In this document: in pieces, positions 52,710 through 64,000 of the stretch
Position numbering within the stretch: position 1 is the first letter of the stretch
How the letters are laid out: each line of letters begins with the position of its first letter
NCBI RefSeq assembly: GCF_024346375.1
Contig: NZ_JAGQCV010000002.1
Location: 62,001-126,000 of the forward strand
Direction of reading: 5' to 3'
Length of the DNA: 64,000 bases
DNA from: Synechococcus sp. ATX 2A4
GTDB taxonomy: Bacteria > Cyanobacteriota > Cyanobacteriia > PCC-6307 > Cyanobiaceae
Made by a program: the position numbers and the translations under genes
The notes under the pieces: generated by a model
Told to the model about the DNA's origin: nothing
The model's database searches: none
Seen by the model: the letters and a program-made list of their open reading frames with translations, nothing else

Positions 52710-54395
52710 TCAATCAGAGTCCTGACCTTCGGCCGAACCGGGCCCAATTTCGGTCGTACCGTCCGAGCCGCCCCTGATGATCCGCTTCCACAGCTCCATC
52801 AGCAGCGCGGTCGGCGCATCGCTGGCGTGGAAGCGGAGGGTGTGCCGCTGCTCCAGCGGTGTGAGCGGTTCCGCCTGACGGCGTTGCAGCGCCGCCACGG
52901 CCATATCGGCATCGCTGGGGTCGTCGTTGCGCAGCAGGCGCGTCCGCAGGCGTGTCTCGATCAGTTCAGGTGAAGCGTCCACGTCGACGATGCACCAGGG
53001 CACCCCCAGCTCCTCCGCCAGGGCGGCGGCCCGTTGGCGGCTGGCCTGGCGCAGGTGGGTGGCATCGAGCAGTAAGGCGCGTCCCGCCTTCAGGCGCGCG
53101 GCAGCCTGCTCCAGCAGCTCTGTTTCGGTGCGTGCGTGGGCAGCGGCGCTGTAGAGGCGATCGCGCTGGTCGCCATCGGAGCGGGCCAGGGGATCCAGAC
53201 CGAACAGCGCCTTGCGCACCCGGTCGCTGCTGAGCGTATCGGCGATCAGCCAGGGGGCCAGCTGGGCCGCCAGGTGGCTCTTGCCGCAGCCCGAAAGGCC
53301 CCGCAGCAGGATCAGCGGCGGCGGCTGCAAGCCGCTCCGGGCGTAGGCGAGCGCCAGCGACAGATGGCCGCGCGCGCCGTGTGCGCCCGCCAGGCGTTCG
53401 CTGGCGGCGCGGTCGTGCTCGGCCCAGGTCACCGTTTCCACCTTGGCCCGCACATGGGCCCGATAGGCGCAGAAGAGATCCAAGACCGCTGGATCGATTG
53501 GGCGGCCGTACCCCGCCAGCAGAGCTTTCACCTGCTCAGGGTGGCCGCTGGCCTGCAGCTCCATCACCAGGAAAGCCAGGTCGGAGGCGCCATCCACCTG
53601 CCGCAGCCCCGCATTGAATTCCACGCAATCGACGATCAAGGGGCCTGGGTCGGTGCGCCCCTCTGCCTGGGCGCCGGCAGTGCCGAACCCTGCCTTCAGC
53701 AGCACATGTTCAAGGCGCAGGTCGCCGTGGCCGTTCACGCCCCAGTCGGCGGCGATCCGCGCCGCCAGGGCGTGGCGCTGCCGGCGCAGCTGGGCGGCCA
53801 GGCTGCTCACCAGGGCGGCATGCACCGGGGCGGGAAACAGTGCGGGCACGGCGCTGGCGGTGGCCTGCACGTTGCTGGCCAGCACATGGGCAAAGCGCCG
53901 GATGGCGGCGCGGCCATCGGCGCCAGGCCTCCCATTGGCCGCGTGAAAGCGGGCGATCACGCCCCCCAGCGCCTGCAGTTGCGCGGCGGGCACGGGCCCG
54001 GCTTCAAGCCGGGCGCGCAGGGTGCACTGCCGATCGAAGCGACGCATCACCACCACCGGCTCTCCAGCCAGCGCCCGCACGCCCAGGTAAATGGGTGCGG
54101 CCAGGCGCTGGTTCAGCCGCACTTCCACTCGGCACCAGTGCCAGCGCCGCTCCAGGCTGCTGTAATCGAGCAGGTCCCAGAGCTGCAGCGGCTTCTTGAG
54201 CTTGTAGGCATGGCGCGGGGTGAGAAACACCACGCTGATGTGGGTCTGCACCACCTCCACCCGCCGCTGGCCGGGCGCCACGCCCTGCCAGTCGGCTTCG
54301 GGATAGATCGACGGCCGGCTGAGGGCGGCGATCGTGGCGGCCAGACTGGCCGTTGCCGCTGCGGAAGTTGGGGGGGGCGCGTCACTCATCGGCAC
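52710..54395 (-). CDS. Kinase fusion: aminoglycoside-phosphotransferase-like and P-loop ATPase
   Basis: 561 residues. The N-terminal 330 residues are a divergent phosphotransferase fold (HAYKLKKPLQLWDLLDYS, VVVMRRFDRQCTLRARL, NGHGDLRLEHVLL as catalytic HGDxxxxN-like loop, VDCVEFNAGLRQVDGASDLA). The C-terminal 170 residues are a shikimate-kinase-like P-loop domain: LILLRGLSGCGKSHLAAQLA, then SDRVRKALF and LLDATHLRQASRQRA. The two domains form a known bacterial fusion whose substrate is not known. Its stop touches the tandem repeat region; clpB starts 17 bp upstream... it is downstream of clpB with 16 bp between. Confidence 0.85.
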   Translation of the reverse strand: MPMSDAPPPTSAAATASLAATIAALSRPSIYPEADWQGVAPGQRRVEVVQTHISVVFLTPRHAYKLKKPLQLWDLLDYSSLERRWHWCRVEVRLNQRLAAPIYLGVRALAGEPVVVMRRFDRQCTLRARLEAGPVPAAQLQALGGVIARFHAANGRPGADGRAAIRRFAHVLASNVQATASAVPALFPAPVHAALVSSLAAQLRRQRHALAARIAADWGVNGHGDLRLEHVLLKAGFGTAGAQAEGRTDPGPLIVDCVEFNAGLRQVDGASDLAFLVMELQASGHPEQVKALLAGYGRPIDPAVLDLFCAYRAHVRAKVETVTWAEHDRAASERLAGAHGARGHLSLALAYARSGLQPPPLILLRGLSGCGKSHLAAQLAPWLIADTLSSDRVRKALFGLDPLARSDGDQRDRLYSAAAHARTETELLEQAAARLKAGRALLLDATHLRQASRQRAAALAEELGVPWCIVDVDASPELIETRLRTRLLRNDDPSDADMAVAALQRRQAEPLTPLEQRHTLRFHASDAPTALLMELWKRIIRGGSDGTTEIGPGSAEGQDSD

Positions 54396-54411
54396 GCCTC
54401 CGGCAGGAGCC

Positions 54412-57027
<2,616 letters not shown>

Positions 57028-57149
57028 GGCGGAGTGTGCGCGTTGCGCCGTCAGGGGGGAGATGAAATCACCCTATGAATCCCTTCCGCGCTGGGTTCAG
57101 AGGGAGCACCGAACCGATACCCACAGAAAACCCCCCATGGCGGTTGTGA

Positions 57150-57545
57150 TCAGGGCCCCACTGGGGCGGGGCCGGTGAGCGGGAGCTGTATGCGCCGCAA
57201 ACTCTCGGTGTTGGTGCAACGGCGCAGGGGGCAGCCATCGGGCCCGTAGATGGCATCAGCCGACGAAAGGCAACCCATGGCGTTCTTGCGTTGCACCTGC
57301 TCAGGCTTCAGCTGCAGCGGCTGCAGGTTGGAATCAGGCGTAGGTGGCAGCCGCGGGCAGATCTTCATCGGCGCTGTTGAGGGGCTGATCGCGGCCGGCT
57401 GGTTGGGTGAAGGGGCCTGGGCGAGGCCAGGACCTGCCGCTGCCCCCAGCAGGGCGGTGCCGACGGCAGCCGTCAAGGACGCCACGGTGGCCAAGGCGTG
57501 GCCCTGGCGGTGGTGAAGCGGCGGTGCCGCGGGGCTCAAGGCCAT
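57150..57545 (-). CDS. Hypothetical secreted protein
   Basis: 131 residues. An N-terminal hydrophobic segment (about residues 18-42, ending GPGLAQA) looks like a signal peptide. The mature part is Pro-rich and has four Cys, in MKICPRLPP, GCLSS and GCPLRRC, suggesting disulphides in the periplasm. No family recognised. It lies upstream of clpB on the same strand, 122 bp away, and is divergent from the small protein gene at 57606. Confidence 0.6.
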   Translation of the reverse strand: MALSPAAPPLHHRQGHALATVASLTAAVGTALLGAAAGPGLAQAPSPNQPAAISPSTAPMKICPRLPPTPDSNLQPLQLKPEQVQRKNAMGCLSSADAIYGPDGCPLRRCTNTESLRRIQLPLTGPAPVGP

Positions 57546-57605
57546 GGAGTGTGCTGCGCGCCTGCCTAGTCTCGTTGGCTTGACGCGTGGATGGTGCGCC
57601 CGCCG

Positions 57606-57827
57606 ATGCCAGAGTTGCCCCCCGATTTCACCCCGACCGACGAGCTGGTGAACCAGCTGGCGGAAGAATCAAGGGTGTTCGATGCCACCGCAAGGGATCC
57701 GGAGCGCAATTGCTGGCTGGTGGTGCACCGCTATGCCCATGGGGTGTTGCCCAGCGAGTACGACATCCGCGATGTGCCGGAAGACCTCTATCTATCTGTG
57801 CTCGCCCGCCGCAAGCAGCTGGGCTGA
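57606..57827 (+). CDS. Small conserved-type protein, unknown
   Basis: 73 residues from the ATG at 57606; an ATG five codons upstream is also possible. The sequence is well formed (PELPPDFTPTDELVNQLAEE, NCWLVVHRYAHG, PSEYDIRDVPEDLYLSVL) and looks like a compact globular protein, conserved in picocyanobacteria as far as I recall. The stop codon is part of the first 25-bp repeat. Function unknown. Confidence 0.65.
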   Translation: MPELPPDFTPTDELVNQLAEESRVFDATARDPERNCWLVVHRYAHGVLPSEYDIRDVPEDLYLSVLARRKQLG

Positions 57828-57920
57828 AGATCACCACAAGCCGCCGGGCTTTGGATCAGCCCAAGCTGCAGGGCTTTGGATCAGTCCCAGCTCCTGGGCT
57901 TTGGATCAGCCCCAGCTGCT
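57821..57920. repeat. 25-bp tandem repeat (4 units)
   Basis: Units start at 57821, 57846, 57871 and 57896. Units 2-4 begin GGGCTTTGGATCAG and differ at a few bases; unit 1 is diverged and carries the stop codon of the small gene upstream. A further GGGCTGCTGC follows. The array lies 19 bp before the petJ terminator, between the convergent small gene and petJ. Confidence 0.85.
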
Positions 57921-57938
57921 GGGCTGCTGCACCGGCAT

Positions 57939-57967
57939 AAAAAATCCGCCCCAGGTAAGGGGCGGAT
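57939..57967 (-). terminator. petJ: Rho-independent terminator of petJ
   Basis: A perfect 9-bp stem (57944-57952 with 57959-57967) and AGGTAA loop, followed on the minus strand by a run of six T. It lies 116 bp after the petJ stop, so the transcript has a long 3' leader; the gap between holds no gene. Confidence 0.85.
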
Positions 57968-58082
57968 CGCCGGAGGGCTGCTAGGCCCGCCTCACAACTG
58001 GGAAGCAAAGCCCCAACCATTGGAGGCCGGGGGCTGAGAGCTGAAAGGAGGGAACCGAAGGGGGTGGAGCCTGATTCAGTGA

Positions 58083-58427
58083 TCAGGACCAGCCTTCAGA
58101 GGATTTCTGCTCGATGTAGGCGGCCACATCAGCGATATCAGCTTCGGTGAGCTTGCCGCCGAAGGCTGGCATGGCGTTCTTGCCGTTGGTGACCTGATAA
58201 GCGATGGCCGACTCATGGCCTTCGCTGTAGTTGGCCAGGTAGGCCTCGAGGGCTTCTTTCTTGAGTGTGCGCTCGGCGTTCACGACGTTGCCGCCGCCCA
58301 TGTGGCAAGCCGCGCAGTTGGCGGAGAACACCTGGCCGCCATGGGCGACATCCGCGGCGTACGAAGGAGACGCGGTACCCAGCAGAAACGCCAGGGCAAG
58401 GGCAACAAATGACAGCAGACGGCGCAT
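58083..58427 (-). CDS. petJ: Cytochrome c6
   Basis: 114 residues. It carries electrons from cytochrome b6f to photosystem I in the thylakoid lumen (and to respiratory oxidase). A signal peptide of 25 residues (cleavage SPSYA) precedes DVAHGGQVFSANCAACHMGGG with the haem-binding CxxCH, and the axial Met is in NAMPAFGGKL. The C-terminal helix DIADVAAYIEQKSSEGWS is typical. Single gene with its own strong terminator. Upstream 109 bp to the epimerase shows no clear element. Confidence 0.97.
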   Translation of the reverse strand: MRRLLSFVALALAFLLGTASPSYAADVAHGGQVFSANCAACHMGGGNVVNAERTLKKEALEAYLANYSEGHESAIAYQVTNGKNAMPAFGGKLTEADIADVAAYIEQKSSEGWS

Positions 58428-58536
58428 CGAAAAGCGTGCAACGAAAAGAAGTTAGGGTCTCGGGCCCTCACGGCGTTGCAGCACGCGAGAGGATCGAAAC
58501 AATCTCGTTACGCAAGCGGGGGTTGGCGGCGGGCCT

Positions 58537-59577
58537 TCAGCCCACAACACCGCGGTGCGGCAGACCTGCGGCGGCGAACACCTGCTCCAGGGTGGGGGCA
58601 TGGCTCACCAGGCCGAAGCGCTCCGGCGGGCTCACCGGGCTGTGGATGAAGTGGCGCTGGCGGATGCTGAAGCGATCCCAGGCGTTCACCTCGATCGGCA
58701 GCACCTTGATCAGGGCTTCGATCAGCCAGCCGCTCAGGGCCAGGCCGAACGGCGGCCGCCAACATTGGCGCCAGCGGCACAGGCTCGTGATGGCTCCGTC
58801 CACTGTGACGGCGGGCTGACCGAGCACCAGGCGCCGCACCGGACCCTGGCCGGGTTCCCTGTTGGGCTGGTGCGGCTGCAGGCACAGGTGGACGCACACC
58901 CGGCTGATGTCCACGGCATGGATGAAGTGGAAGCTGGCCTCGGCCCTCAACCAGCGCGCCAGCCACAACCAACGCACGCCCTCCTGCAGACCGGCGGTGA
59001 GGTAGCTGGTAGGGAAGCGATCACCCGGCTGCACCGAGCCGCCGAACACCAGCGTTGGGAACACCGCCACAATCCGCTCGGCCAGGGGGTGCTGCTCCAG
59101 CTGCTGCAGGCACAGGGCCTTGGTCTGGATGTACTCGGTGCCGTAGGCCTGCGCTTCCGGCAGCAGCTGCAGGTTGCGATCCAGGATGCTGGCGGTGGAG
59201 AAATAGATCACCTGCTGCAGCCGTTCGGGATCGGTGCGGCCCAGCAGTTCCTTCACCGCCACCACATTCACCTGCTGGGCCCGCTCGGGATCGCCCCAGG
59301 CGGTGGCGGTGTGGATGATGCGGTCGGCGGAGGCGATCGCCTCGGCATGGGGTTCTTGGTCCCGCAGGTCGCCCACCAGCAGGGTGATGCGCGGATCATC
59401 CGCCGGCACGGCGGTGAGCTTGGTGGGATCCCGTAGCCAAAGCAGCAGGTCCACGTCGCTTTCGCGGTAGAGCTGCTCAGCGATCGTCTGGCCGACGCAG
59501 CCGCTGGCGCCGGTGATCAGCACCCGCTGGCGCGGGCCGGGCGATGCGGAGCTGCTCAAACAGCCGCCCCGATCCAC
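58537..59577 (-). CDS. NAD-dependent epimerase/dehydratase family protein
   Basis: 346 residues from a GTG. A short-chain-dehydrogenase (extended) protein with [19 protein letters not shown] for NAD(P) binding, [42 protein letters not shown] (Tyr-x-x-x-Lys with some drift: YIQTK) and [16 protein letters not shown]. Substrate unknown; sugar nucleotide or terpenoid-type reductions are possible. The start overlaps the end of hemE by 22 bp, so it is probably translated with it. Confidence 0.82.
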   Translation of the reverse strand: MDRGGCLSSSASPGPRQRVLITGASGCVGQTIAEQLYRESDVDLLLWLRDPTKLTAVPADDPRITLLVGDLRDQEPHAEAIASADRIIHTATAWGDPERAQQVNVVAVKELLGRTDPERLQQVIYFSTASILDRNLQLLPEAQAYGTEYIQTKALCLQQLEQHPLAERIVAVFPTLVFGGSVQPGDRFPTSYLTAGLQEGVRWLWLARWLRAEASFHFIHAVDISRVCVHLCLQPHQPNREPGQGPVRRLVLGQPAVTVDGAITSLCRWRQCWRPPFGLALSGWLIEALIKVLPIEVNAWDRFSIRQRHFIHSPVSPPERFGLVSHAPTLEQVFAAAGLPHRGVVG

Positions 59578-60614
59578 TCATTCACCGACTTGCCGGCTTC
59601 AAAGAACACGCGGGCGTTGTCTTCGGGGGTGCCGGGCAGGATGCCGTGCCCGAGGTTGAGGATGTGACGGCGGCCGCGGGCCTTGCGCACCGTGTCCTCG
59701 ATGCGGGCGCGGATTGCCTCAGGCGTGCCGAAGAGCAGGCCGGGATCCACGTTGCCCTGCACCCCGAGGTGCTGGGGCAGGCGGGCGCAGCCGTCGGCCA
59801 TGTCCACGGTCCAGTCGAGGGAGATGAAATCCACGCCGGTGGTGGCCATGCGTTCCAGCACACCGGCGCTGCCGGAGATGTAAAGGATCAGGGGGGTGTC
59901 CGGGTGCTTCGCCTTCACCTGGTCCACCACCCGCTTCTGGTAGGGAGCGGCGAAGGTGTCGTAGTCGAGCGGGCTGAGCTGACCGGCCCAGGAATCGAAC
60001 AGCTGCACCACCTGGGCGCCGCTTTCGATCTGGTAGCTCACGTAGGTGGCGATCGAATCGGCCAGGTGGCCCAGCAGCTGGTGCAGCAGCGCCGGCTCCT
60101 GGAAGGCCATCGCCTTGATCACGGCGTAGTTCTTGCTGCTCTTGCCTTCCACCGCGTAGGCGGCGAGGGTCCAGGGGGCGCCCACAAAGCCGAGCACGGC
60201 CGCCTGGTTGCCAACGCTCTGGCGCAATCGGCCCAGCACCTCGCCCACGAAGGGGAGGGCGGCGGCGGGTTCCAGCGGCCGCAGGGCATCCACCTGGGCC
60301 TGGCTGCGGATCGGCGGATCGATGATCGGCCCCTTGCTCTCGATGATGTCGAAGTCGATGCCGATCCCCGGCAGCGGCGTGAGGATGTCGGAGAACAGGA
60401 TCACCCCGTCGGGCGCGAAGGCCTCGAACGGCTGCATCGAGATCTCGTAGGAGAGGTCGGGGATCTCCGAACGCTCCCGGAAGCCGGGGTGGCGGTCACG
60501 CAGGTCGCGGTAGACCTTCATATAACGGCCCGCCTGCCGCATCATCCAGACCGGCGGCCGCTCCACCTGCTCGCCTCGGGCGGCGCGCAGCAGCAGGGGG
60601 AGGGGTTCGGCCAT
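59556..60614 (-). CDS. hemE: Uroporphyrinogen decarboxylase
   Basis: 352 residues. It removes four acetate carboxyls from uroporphyrinogen III to give coproporphyrinogen. Family signatures [17 protein letters not shown] and [16 protein letters not shown] are present, with [20 protein letters not shown] carrying the catalytic Asp. Normal length. It lies 26 bp downstream of glgB on the same strand. Confidence 0.97.
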   Translation of the reverse strand: MAEPLPLLLRAARGEQVERPPVWMMRQAGRYMKVYRDLRDRHPGFRERSEIPDLSYEISMQPFEAFAPDGVILFSDILTPLPGIGIDFDIIESKGPIIDPPIRSQAQVDALRPLEPAAALPFVGEVLGRLRQSVGNQAAVLGFVGAPWTLAAYAVEGKSSKNYAVIKAMAFQEPALLHQLLGHLADSIATYVSYQIESGAQVVQLFDSWAGQLSPLDYDTFAAPYQKRVVDQVKAKHPDTPLILYISGSAGVLERMATTGVDFISLDWTVDMADGCARLPQHLGVQGNVDPGLLFGTPEAIRARIEDTVRKARGRRHILNLGHGILPGTPEDNARVFFEAGKSVNEWIGAAV

Positions 60615-60640
60615 GAAGGGAGGGAATGCCAGGGGCGAAC

Positions 60641-62950
60641 CTACCCGACCAGCTGGCCTGCTTCGGCGGATTCGTCACACAGGGCCTGGCTGCGGGCGTC
60701 GTCCCGTTGCAGCACCAGCACGCTGAGGGGGGGCAGGCAGAGGTTGATGGATTGCTCGTAGCCGTGCATGGCTGACTTGTCGGTGAACTTGCCGCCGAGA
60801 TTGCCGAGGTTGCTGCCGCCGTAACGACTGCTGTCGGTGTTGAACACCTCGCCGTAATAGCCCTCAAGCGGCACCCCCACCTGGTAGTGGGAATGGCTCT
60901 GGGGAGTGAAGTTGGCCACCACCACCAGCCAGCGCCCGGTGGTGCTCTCCCGGCGCATGAAACTGATCACAGAGTGGCGGTTGTCGCTGCAGTCGATCCA
61001 CTGGAAGCCGTATTCCACGAAGTCGTCGCGCCAGAGCGCCGGCTCCTCGCGGTAGAAGCGGTTGAGGTCGTCCACCATGGTCAGCAGGCCCTTGTGGGCG
61101 TCGTACTGGAGCAGGTCCCACTGCAGATCGCCCCACACGTTCCATTCGGAGCGTTGGCCGAATTCCATCCCCATGAAGATGGTTTTCTTGCCGGGATGGG
61201 TCCACATATAGGCGAGCAGGGCGCGCACGTTGGCGAACTTCAGCCAATCGTCGCCAGGCATTTTATGCAGCAGGCTGCTCTTGCCGTGCACCACTTCATC
61301 GTGGCTGAGGGCCAACATGAAGTTCTCGGTGTAGTGATACCAAATCGAGAAGCTGATGTTGTTCTGATGGAACTGGCGGAACCAATGGTCCAGCTCGAAA
61401 TAATCGAGCATGTCATGCATCCAGCCCATGTTCCACTTCAGGTTGAAGCCAAGGCCGCCCATTTCGGTGGGTTTGGTGACCATCGGCCAGGTGGTGGATT
61501 CTTCCGCGATTGAAAGCGCCCCGGGGAAATGATGGAAGAGCACTGCATTGGCCTGTTGAAGGAAACGCACGGCCTCTAGGTTCTCCCTGCCGCCGTATTC
61601 GTTGGCCAGCCACTCACCATCCGGACGGAGATAATCGCGATACAGCATGGATGCCACCGCATCCACTCGGATGCCATCGATGTGGAATTCCTCGAACCAA
61701 TACACGAGATTGGCCACCAGGAAGTTGCGCACTTCGTTGCGGCTGTAGTTGAAAATTAATGTGCCCCACTCCTTGTGCTCGCCAATGCGGGGATCGGCGT
61801 GCTCGTAGAGGTGGCAGCCATCGAAGAAGGCCAGGCCGTGGCTGTCCTTGGGGAAGTGGCCCGGCACCCAGTCGAGCAGCACCCCGATTCCTTCGGCGTG
61901 GCAGCGATCCACGAAGGCGCGGAATTCATCGGGTGGGCCGAAGCGGCTGGTGGGGGCATAGAAGCCGGTGACCTGATAGCCCCAGGAGCCATCAAAGGGA
62001 TGCTCGGCGATCGGCAGCAGCTCGATGTGGGTGAAGCCGCGTGCCTTCACGTAGGGAATCAGGCGGTCGCCCAGTTCCGGGTAGGTGAGCAGGCGGGCGC
62101 CGGGCTTGAGATCGGCGGCGGGCACCGGCGGCCGGGGTGTGCCATCAGGCTCGAGGAACGGCTCATCGATGGCCGCATGCATCCAGCTGCCCAGATGCAT
62201 CTCGTAGACGCTGATCGGCTGCTCCAGTGGATCCCGGCTGTCGCGGTCGGCCAGCCAGGCCTGGTCGGACCAGCGGTATTGGCCCAGCTGTGCCACCACC
62301 GACCCCTGCTGCGGGCGCACTTCGTGCTGGAACCCGTAGGGATCCGCCTTCTGATAGCAATGCCCGTGTTGATTGCGGACTTCGTATTTGTAGATCGCTC
62401 CCGGCGCCAGTCCGGGGATGAACAGCTCCCAGATGCCGCCGAGGCGCAGCTGCATCGGATGGTGACGGCCATCCCAACCGTTGAAGTCGCCCAGCATCGC
62501 CACGCTGAGGGCATTGGGAGCCCACAGGGCGAACTGAACGCCGGCCACACCATTGCGTTCGCACACGTGGGCACCCAGCCGCCTCCAGATGTGGTGGTGG
62601 TTGCCTTCAGCGAACAGGTGGCGATCTAGCTCGCCCATCCACTCTTCACGGAAAGCCCAGGGGTCGTGCTGCAGGTGTTCAATGCCACCGCGCCGTACCC
62701 AGAGTTGATAGCTCTGGCCGGGATCATGATCCACTTGGGCTTCGAACAGCCAGCGGTGATGGGGGCACTCCATCGCCAGCGACTTGCCGTTCAGGCGCAG
62801 TTCCACCCGTTCGGCATCGGGCATCCAGGCCCGCACCACCCAGTGATCATCCAGTGGTTGGGGCCCCAGCACCGCAAACGGATGATCGTGACGGCACTCT
62901 TCGAGTTTCTGACCGTCTTGGACCATCCAGTCGAGGCTGGCGGGAGCCAT
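60641..62950 (-). CDS. glgB: 1,4-alpha-glucan (glycogen) branching enzyme
   Basis: 769 residues. It makes alpha-1,6 branches in glycogen, the storage polymer. Two N-terminal carbohydrate-binding (CBM48-type) modules are followed by a GH13 barrel: [35 protein letters not shown] (nucleophile Asp), [12 protein letters not shown] (acid/base Glu) and LSHDEVVHG, and a C-terminal beta domain. Length is typical for the bacterial GlgB. Upstream 54 bp to the secreted-protein gene has no feature. Confidence 0.97.
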   Translation of the reverse strand: MAPASLDWMVQDGQKLEECRHDHPFAVLGPQPLDDHWVVRAWMPDAERVELRLNGKSLAMECPHHRWLFEAQVDHDPGQSYQLWVRRGGIEHLQHDPWAFREEWMGELDRHLFAEGNHHHIWRRLGAHVCERNGVAGVQFALWAPNALSVAMLGDFNGWDGRHHPMQLRLGGIWELFIPGLAPGAIYKYEVRNQHGHCYQKADPYGFQHEVRPQQGSVVAQLGQYRWSDQAWLADRDSRDPLEQPISVYEMHLGSWMHAAIDEPFLEPDGTPRPPVPAADLKPGARLLTYPELGDRLIPYVKARGFTHIELLPIAEHPFDGSWGYQVTGFYAPTSRFGPPDEFRAFVDRCHAEGIGVLLDWVPGHFPKDSHGLAFFDGCHLYEHADPRIGEHKEWGTLIFNYSRNEVRNFLVANLVYWFEEFHIDGIRVDAVASMLYRDYLRPDGEWLANEYGGRENLEAVRFLQQANAVLFHHFPGALSIAEESTTWPMVTKPTEMGGLGFNLKWNMGWMHDMLDYFELDHWFRQFHQNNISFSIWYHYTENFMLALSHDEVVHGKSSLLHKMPGDDWLKFANVRALLAYMWTHPGKKTIFMGMEFGQRSEWNVWGDLQWDLLQYDAHKGLLTMVDDLNRFYREEPALWRDDFVEYGFQWIDCSDNRHSVISFMRRESTTGRWLVVVANFTPQSHSHYQVGVPLEGYYGEVFNTDSSRYGGSNLGNLGGKFTDKSAMHGYEQSINLCLPPLSVLVLQRDDARSQALCDESAEAGQLVG

Positions 62951-63004
62951 GGGCGCACATGCGGGCGGAGCCGGGAGCTTAGGCCGCCCACCTGCTGGGG
63001 GCGC

Positions 63005-63703
63005 TCAGCGCGGCGGAGTGGTGGGGAAATCGATGCCGATGATGTGGCCCGCGGAATCGAGGATCACAAACAGGTTGTCGGTGAGACGATTGAACTGGGT
63101 GGTGACGAGCACCAACTGCTGATCTCCTCCCTCGCTGGCCAGCAGGCTGCCGCGGATCCGCACGAAGCTGCCCGTGCGCTTCTCCAGGTTCTGCCAGCGG
63201 TTGGCGAGTTCCTGCGCGGAAATCTGCTCCTGCAGTTCCAGCGAGAGCAGGCTGCGCGCGCTGACCACCTCACCGCGGCTCAACGACCGCACAAAGCTGG
63301 TGGCGATCCGGCGGATCGGCGTGTTGGCCCGTTCCCATTCCCAGGCCAGCAAACGGCCCTGTTCGTCGAACACCAGGGTGATCTTGCGCACGCCGCTGGG
63401 GGTGGTGAGCTCGGCGTCCACCGTGCTGTCGTCGATCCCGCTCACCACCTCGAGCACCTTGCTGCCGAGGATTTTTTCCTGGTTCTGCAGCCGCAGATTC
63501 ACCTTGTCGGCGGTGGTGGCTTGGCGCAGCTCCGGAGCGAGCTGCTCGTAAATCACCTGGCTGTTCCTCTGGCTGAGAGCCTTGAGCAGGGTTTCAGCGG
63601 CGCGCTGGGCGGCGGCCGGGGTGAGGGTGGTGGTGGCCCATGCCGCCGGCCCCGAGAGGCCGGCGAACAGGGCGGCAGCCAGCAGGGCAGAACGGAGAGC
63701 CAT
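63005..63703 (-). CDS. Secreted protein with two DUF3887-like repeats
   Basis: 232 residues from the ATG at 63703. A signal peptide (residues 2-23, ending AAWA) is followed by two similar alpha-beta units: LLKALSQRNSQVIYEQLAPELR with ITLVFDEQGRLLAWEWE, and VRSLSRGEVVSARSLLSLELQ with NLFVILDSAGHIIGIDF. That is the DUF3887/NTF2-like pattern of exported proteins. No catalytic residues can be seen. The start is 19 bp from the CocE-type hydrolase stop, so the two are likely one transcript. Confidence 0.75.
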   Translation of the reverse strand: MALRSALLAAALFAGLSGPAAWATTTLTPAAAQRAAETLLKALSQRNSQVIYEQLAPELRQATTADKVNLRLQNQEKILGSKVLEVVSGIDDSTVDAELTTPSGVRKITLVFDEQGRLLAWEWERANTPIRRIATSFVRSLSRGEVVSARSLLSLELQEQISAQELANRWQNLEKRTGSFVRIRGSLLASEGGDQQLVLVTTQFNRLTDNLFVILDSAGHIIGIDFPTTPPR

Positions 63704-63722
63704 GGAGGTGAGCAGGTTGGGT

Positions 63723-64000
63723 TCAGCAAAGTTTCGCTGATGTGAGTGGCTTGAGGTGCAACTGCGCGTCACGGAGGCTGAACTGCAGCGTGATCACCCG
63801 GTGGTCGGGTCCGCTGGGTCCGCTGGGTTGGCGGCCATCGCCTGGGTTGACGGCGATCTGCGGCCAGGCCGCCGCCGCCAGTGACAGGCGCAGGCACTCA
63901 CCAGCCCGCAATGTGGCCAGCAGGGGCTGGAACTGCAGGCGGCGGCGTTGCAGGCGCAGGGCGTCTTCGCCAAGCCAGCGGCCTACCCCGGTGCAGAGCT
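63723..64000 (-). CDS. CocE/NonD-type hydrolase, C-terminal end (runs off the right edge)
   Basis: Partial: 91 C-terminal residues before the stop at 63723. They form a jelly-roll tail with ATLRAGECLRLSLAAAAWPQIA, a typical end of the X-Pro dipeptidyl-peptidase/cocaine-esterase (PepX_C) fold, then HRVITLQFSLRDAQLHL. The catalytic hydrolase domain lies right of the window, so activity cannot be judged. A short near-perfect 9-bp repetition (GGTCCGCTG) near 63810-63830 encodes PSGPSGP. Confidence 0.7.
   Translation of the reverse strand, partial: LCTGVGRWLGEDALRLQRRRLQFQPLLATLRAGECLRLSLAAAAWPQIAVNPGDGRQPSGPSGPDHRVITLQFSLRDAQLHLKPLTSAKLC

Noticed and set aside
57821-57920. CRISPR array
   Set aside because: The 25-bp units are directly adjacent without spacers; no cas gene.

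Overview
The window is ordinary core chromosome of a GC-rich picocyanobacterium of the alpha-cyanobacterial (Synechococcus/Cyanobium) type. The lineage is read from the genes. They include photosystem II assembly factor Psb27, cytochrome c6, a ferrochelatase with a C-terminal chlorophyll-binding-like helix, a transaldolase fused to EF-hands, tetrapyrrole genes (hemH, hemC, hemE, cobO, cobK), a principal sigma factor, and several small families typical of cyanobacteria (DUF2854, DUF1824, DUF3153, DUF2721). Coding density is very high. I saw no rRNA, tRNA, IS element, prophage or CRISPR array.

Layout. 1-6470 (minus): hemH and an M23 peptidase, then acetolactate synthase with a C-terminal zinc ribbon, a degenerate SNase-like protein, a small membrane protein, a binding-protein-like protein and the 5' part of PEP synthase. 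6581-11160 (plus): a solitary tyrosine recombinase, cobO, pyrH, frr and a geranylgeranyl-reductase-family flavoprotein. 11138-16716 (minus): an exported CPBP-type membrane protein, then a small FtsL-like bitopic protein, ftsI, transaldolase and a cNMP-binding protein. 16746-22453: a two-domain histidine phosphatase and a dihydroorotase-like protein without its catalytic residues, facing lepB; then a 507-residue membrane protein facing an ArsC/Spx-like protein and a ferredoxin. 22626-31208: methyltransferase, a DNA-binding protein divergent from proS, psb27, purA, a PfkB kinase, cutA, cobK and ssb. 31220-36566: DUF2854, argB, DUF3153 and priA. 36917-42583: rpoD followed by a likely lipid-linked glycan operon (GT2-GtrA, GT39, PAP2) and DUF1824. 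42704-49645: hemC, a ClC protein, an L,D-transpeptidase, ppa, an M32 carboxypeptidase, OsmC and DUF2721. 50087-57545: a NarL-like regulator with a degenerate receiver, YjbQ, a PCD-like dehydratase, a kinase fusion and clpB. 57606-64000 (mostly minus): a small conserved protein, petJ, an NAD-dependent epimerase, hemE, glgB, a secreted protein and the 3' end of a CocE-type hydrolase.

How the genes work together. Most are housekeeping: tetrapyrrole and cobalamin synthesis (hemH, hemC, hemE, cobO, cobK), photosynthetic electron transport (psb27, petJ), cell wall and division (ftsI and its partner, M23, L,D-transpeptidase), nucleotide and amino-acid synthesis (pyrH, purA, argB, ilvB, proS) and carbon storage (glgB, tal). 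I found no clearly new multi-gene system. The most interesting signals are small: (i) many short degenerate tandem arrays of 14, 15 or 25 bp at gene borders, one abutting the cobO start codon and one in frame inside a glycosyltransferase; (ii) a tetranucleotide tract just upstream of a methyltransferase; (iii) an FtsL-like protein tightly coupled to ftsI; (iv) several enzyme-family proteins that have lost catalytic residues; (v) long convergent overlaps between coding regions.
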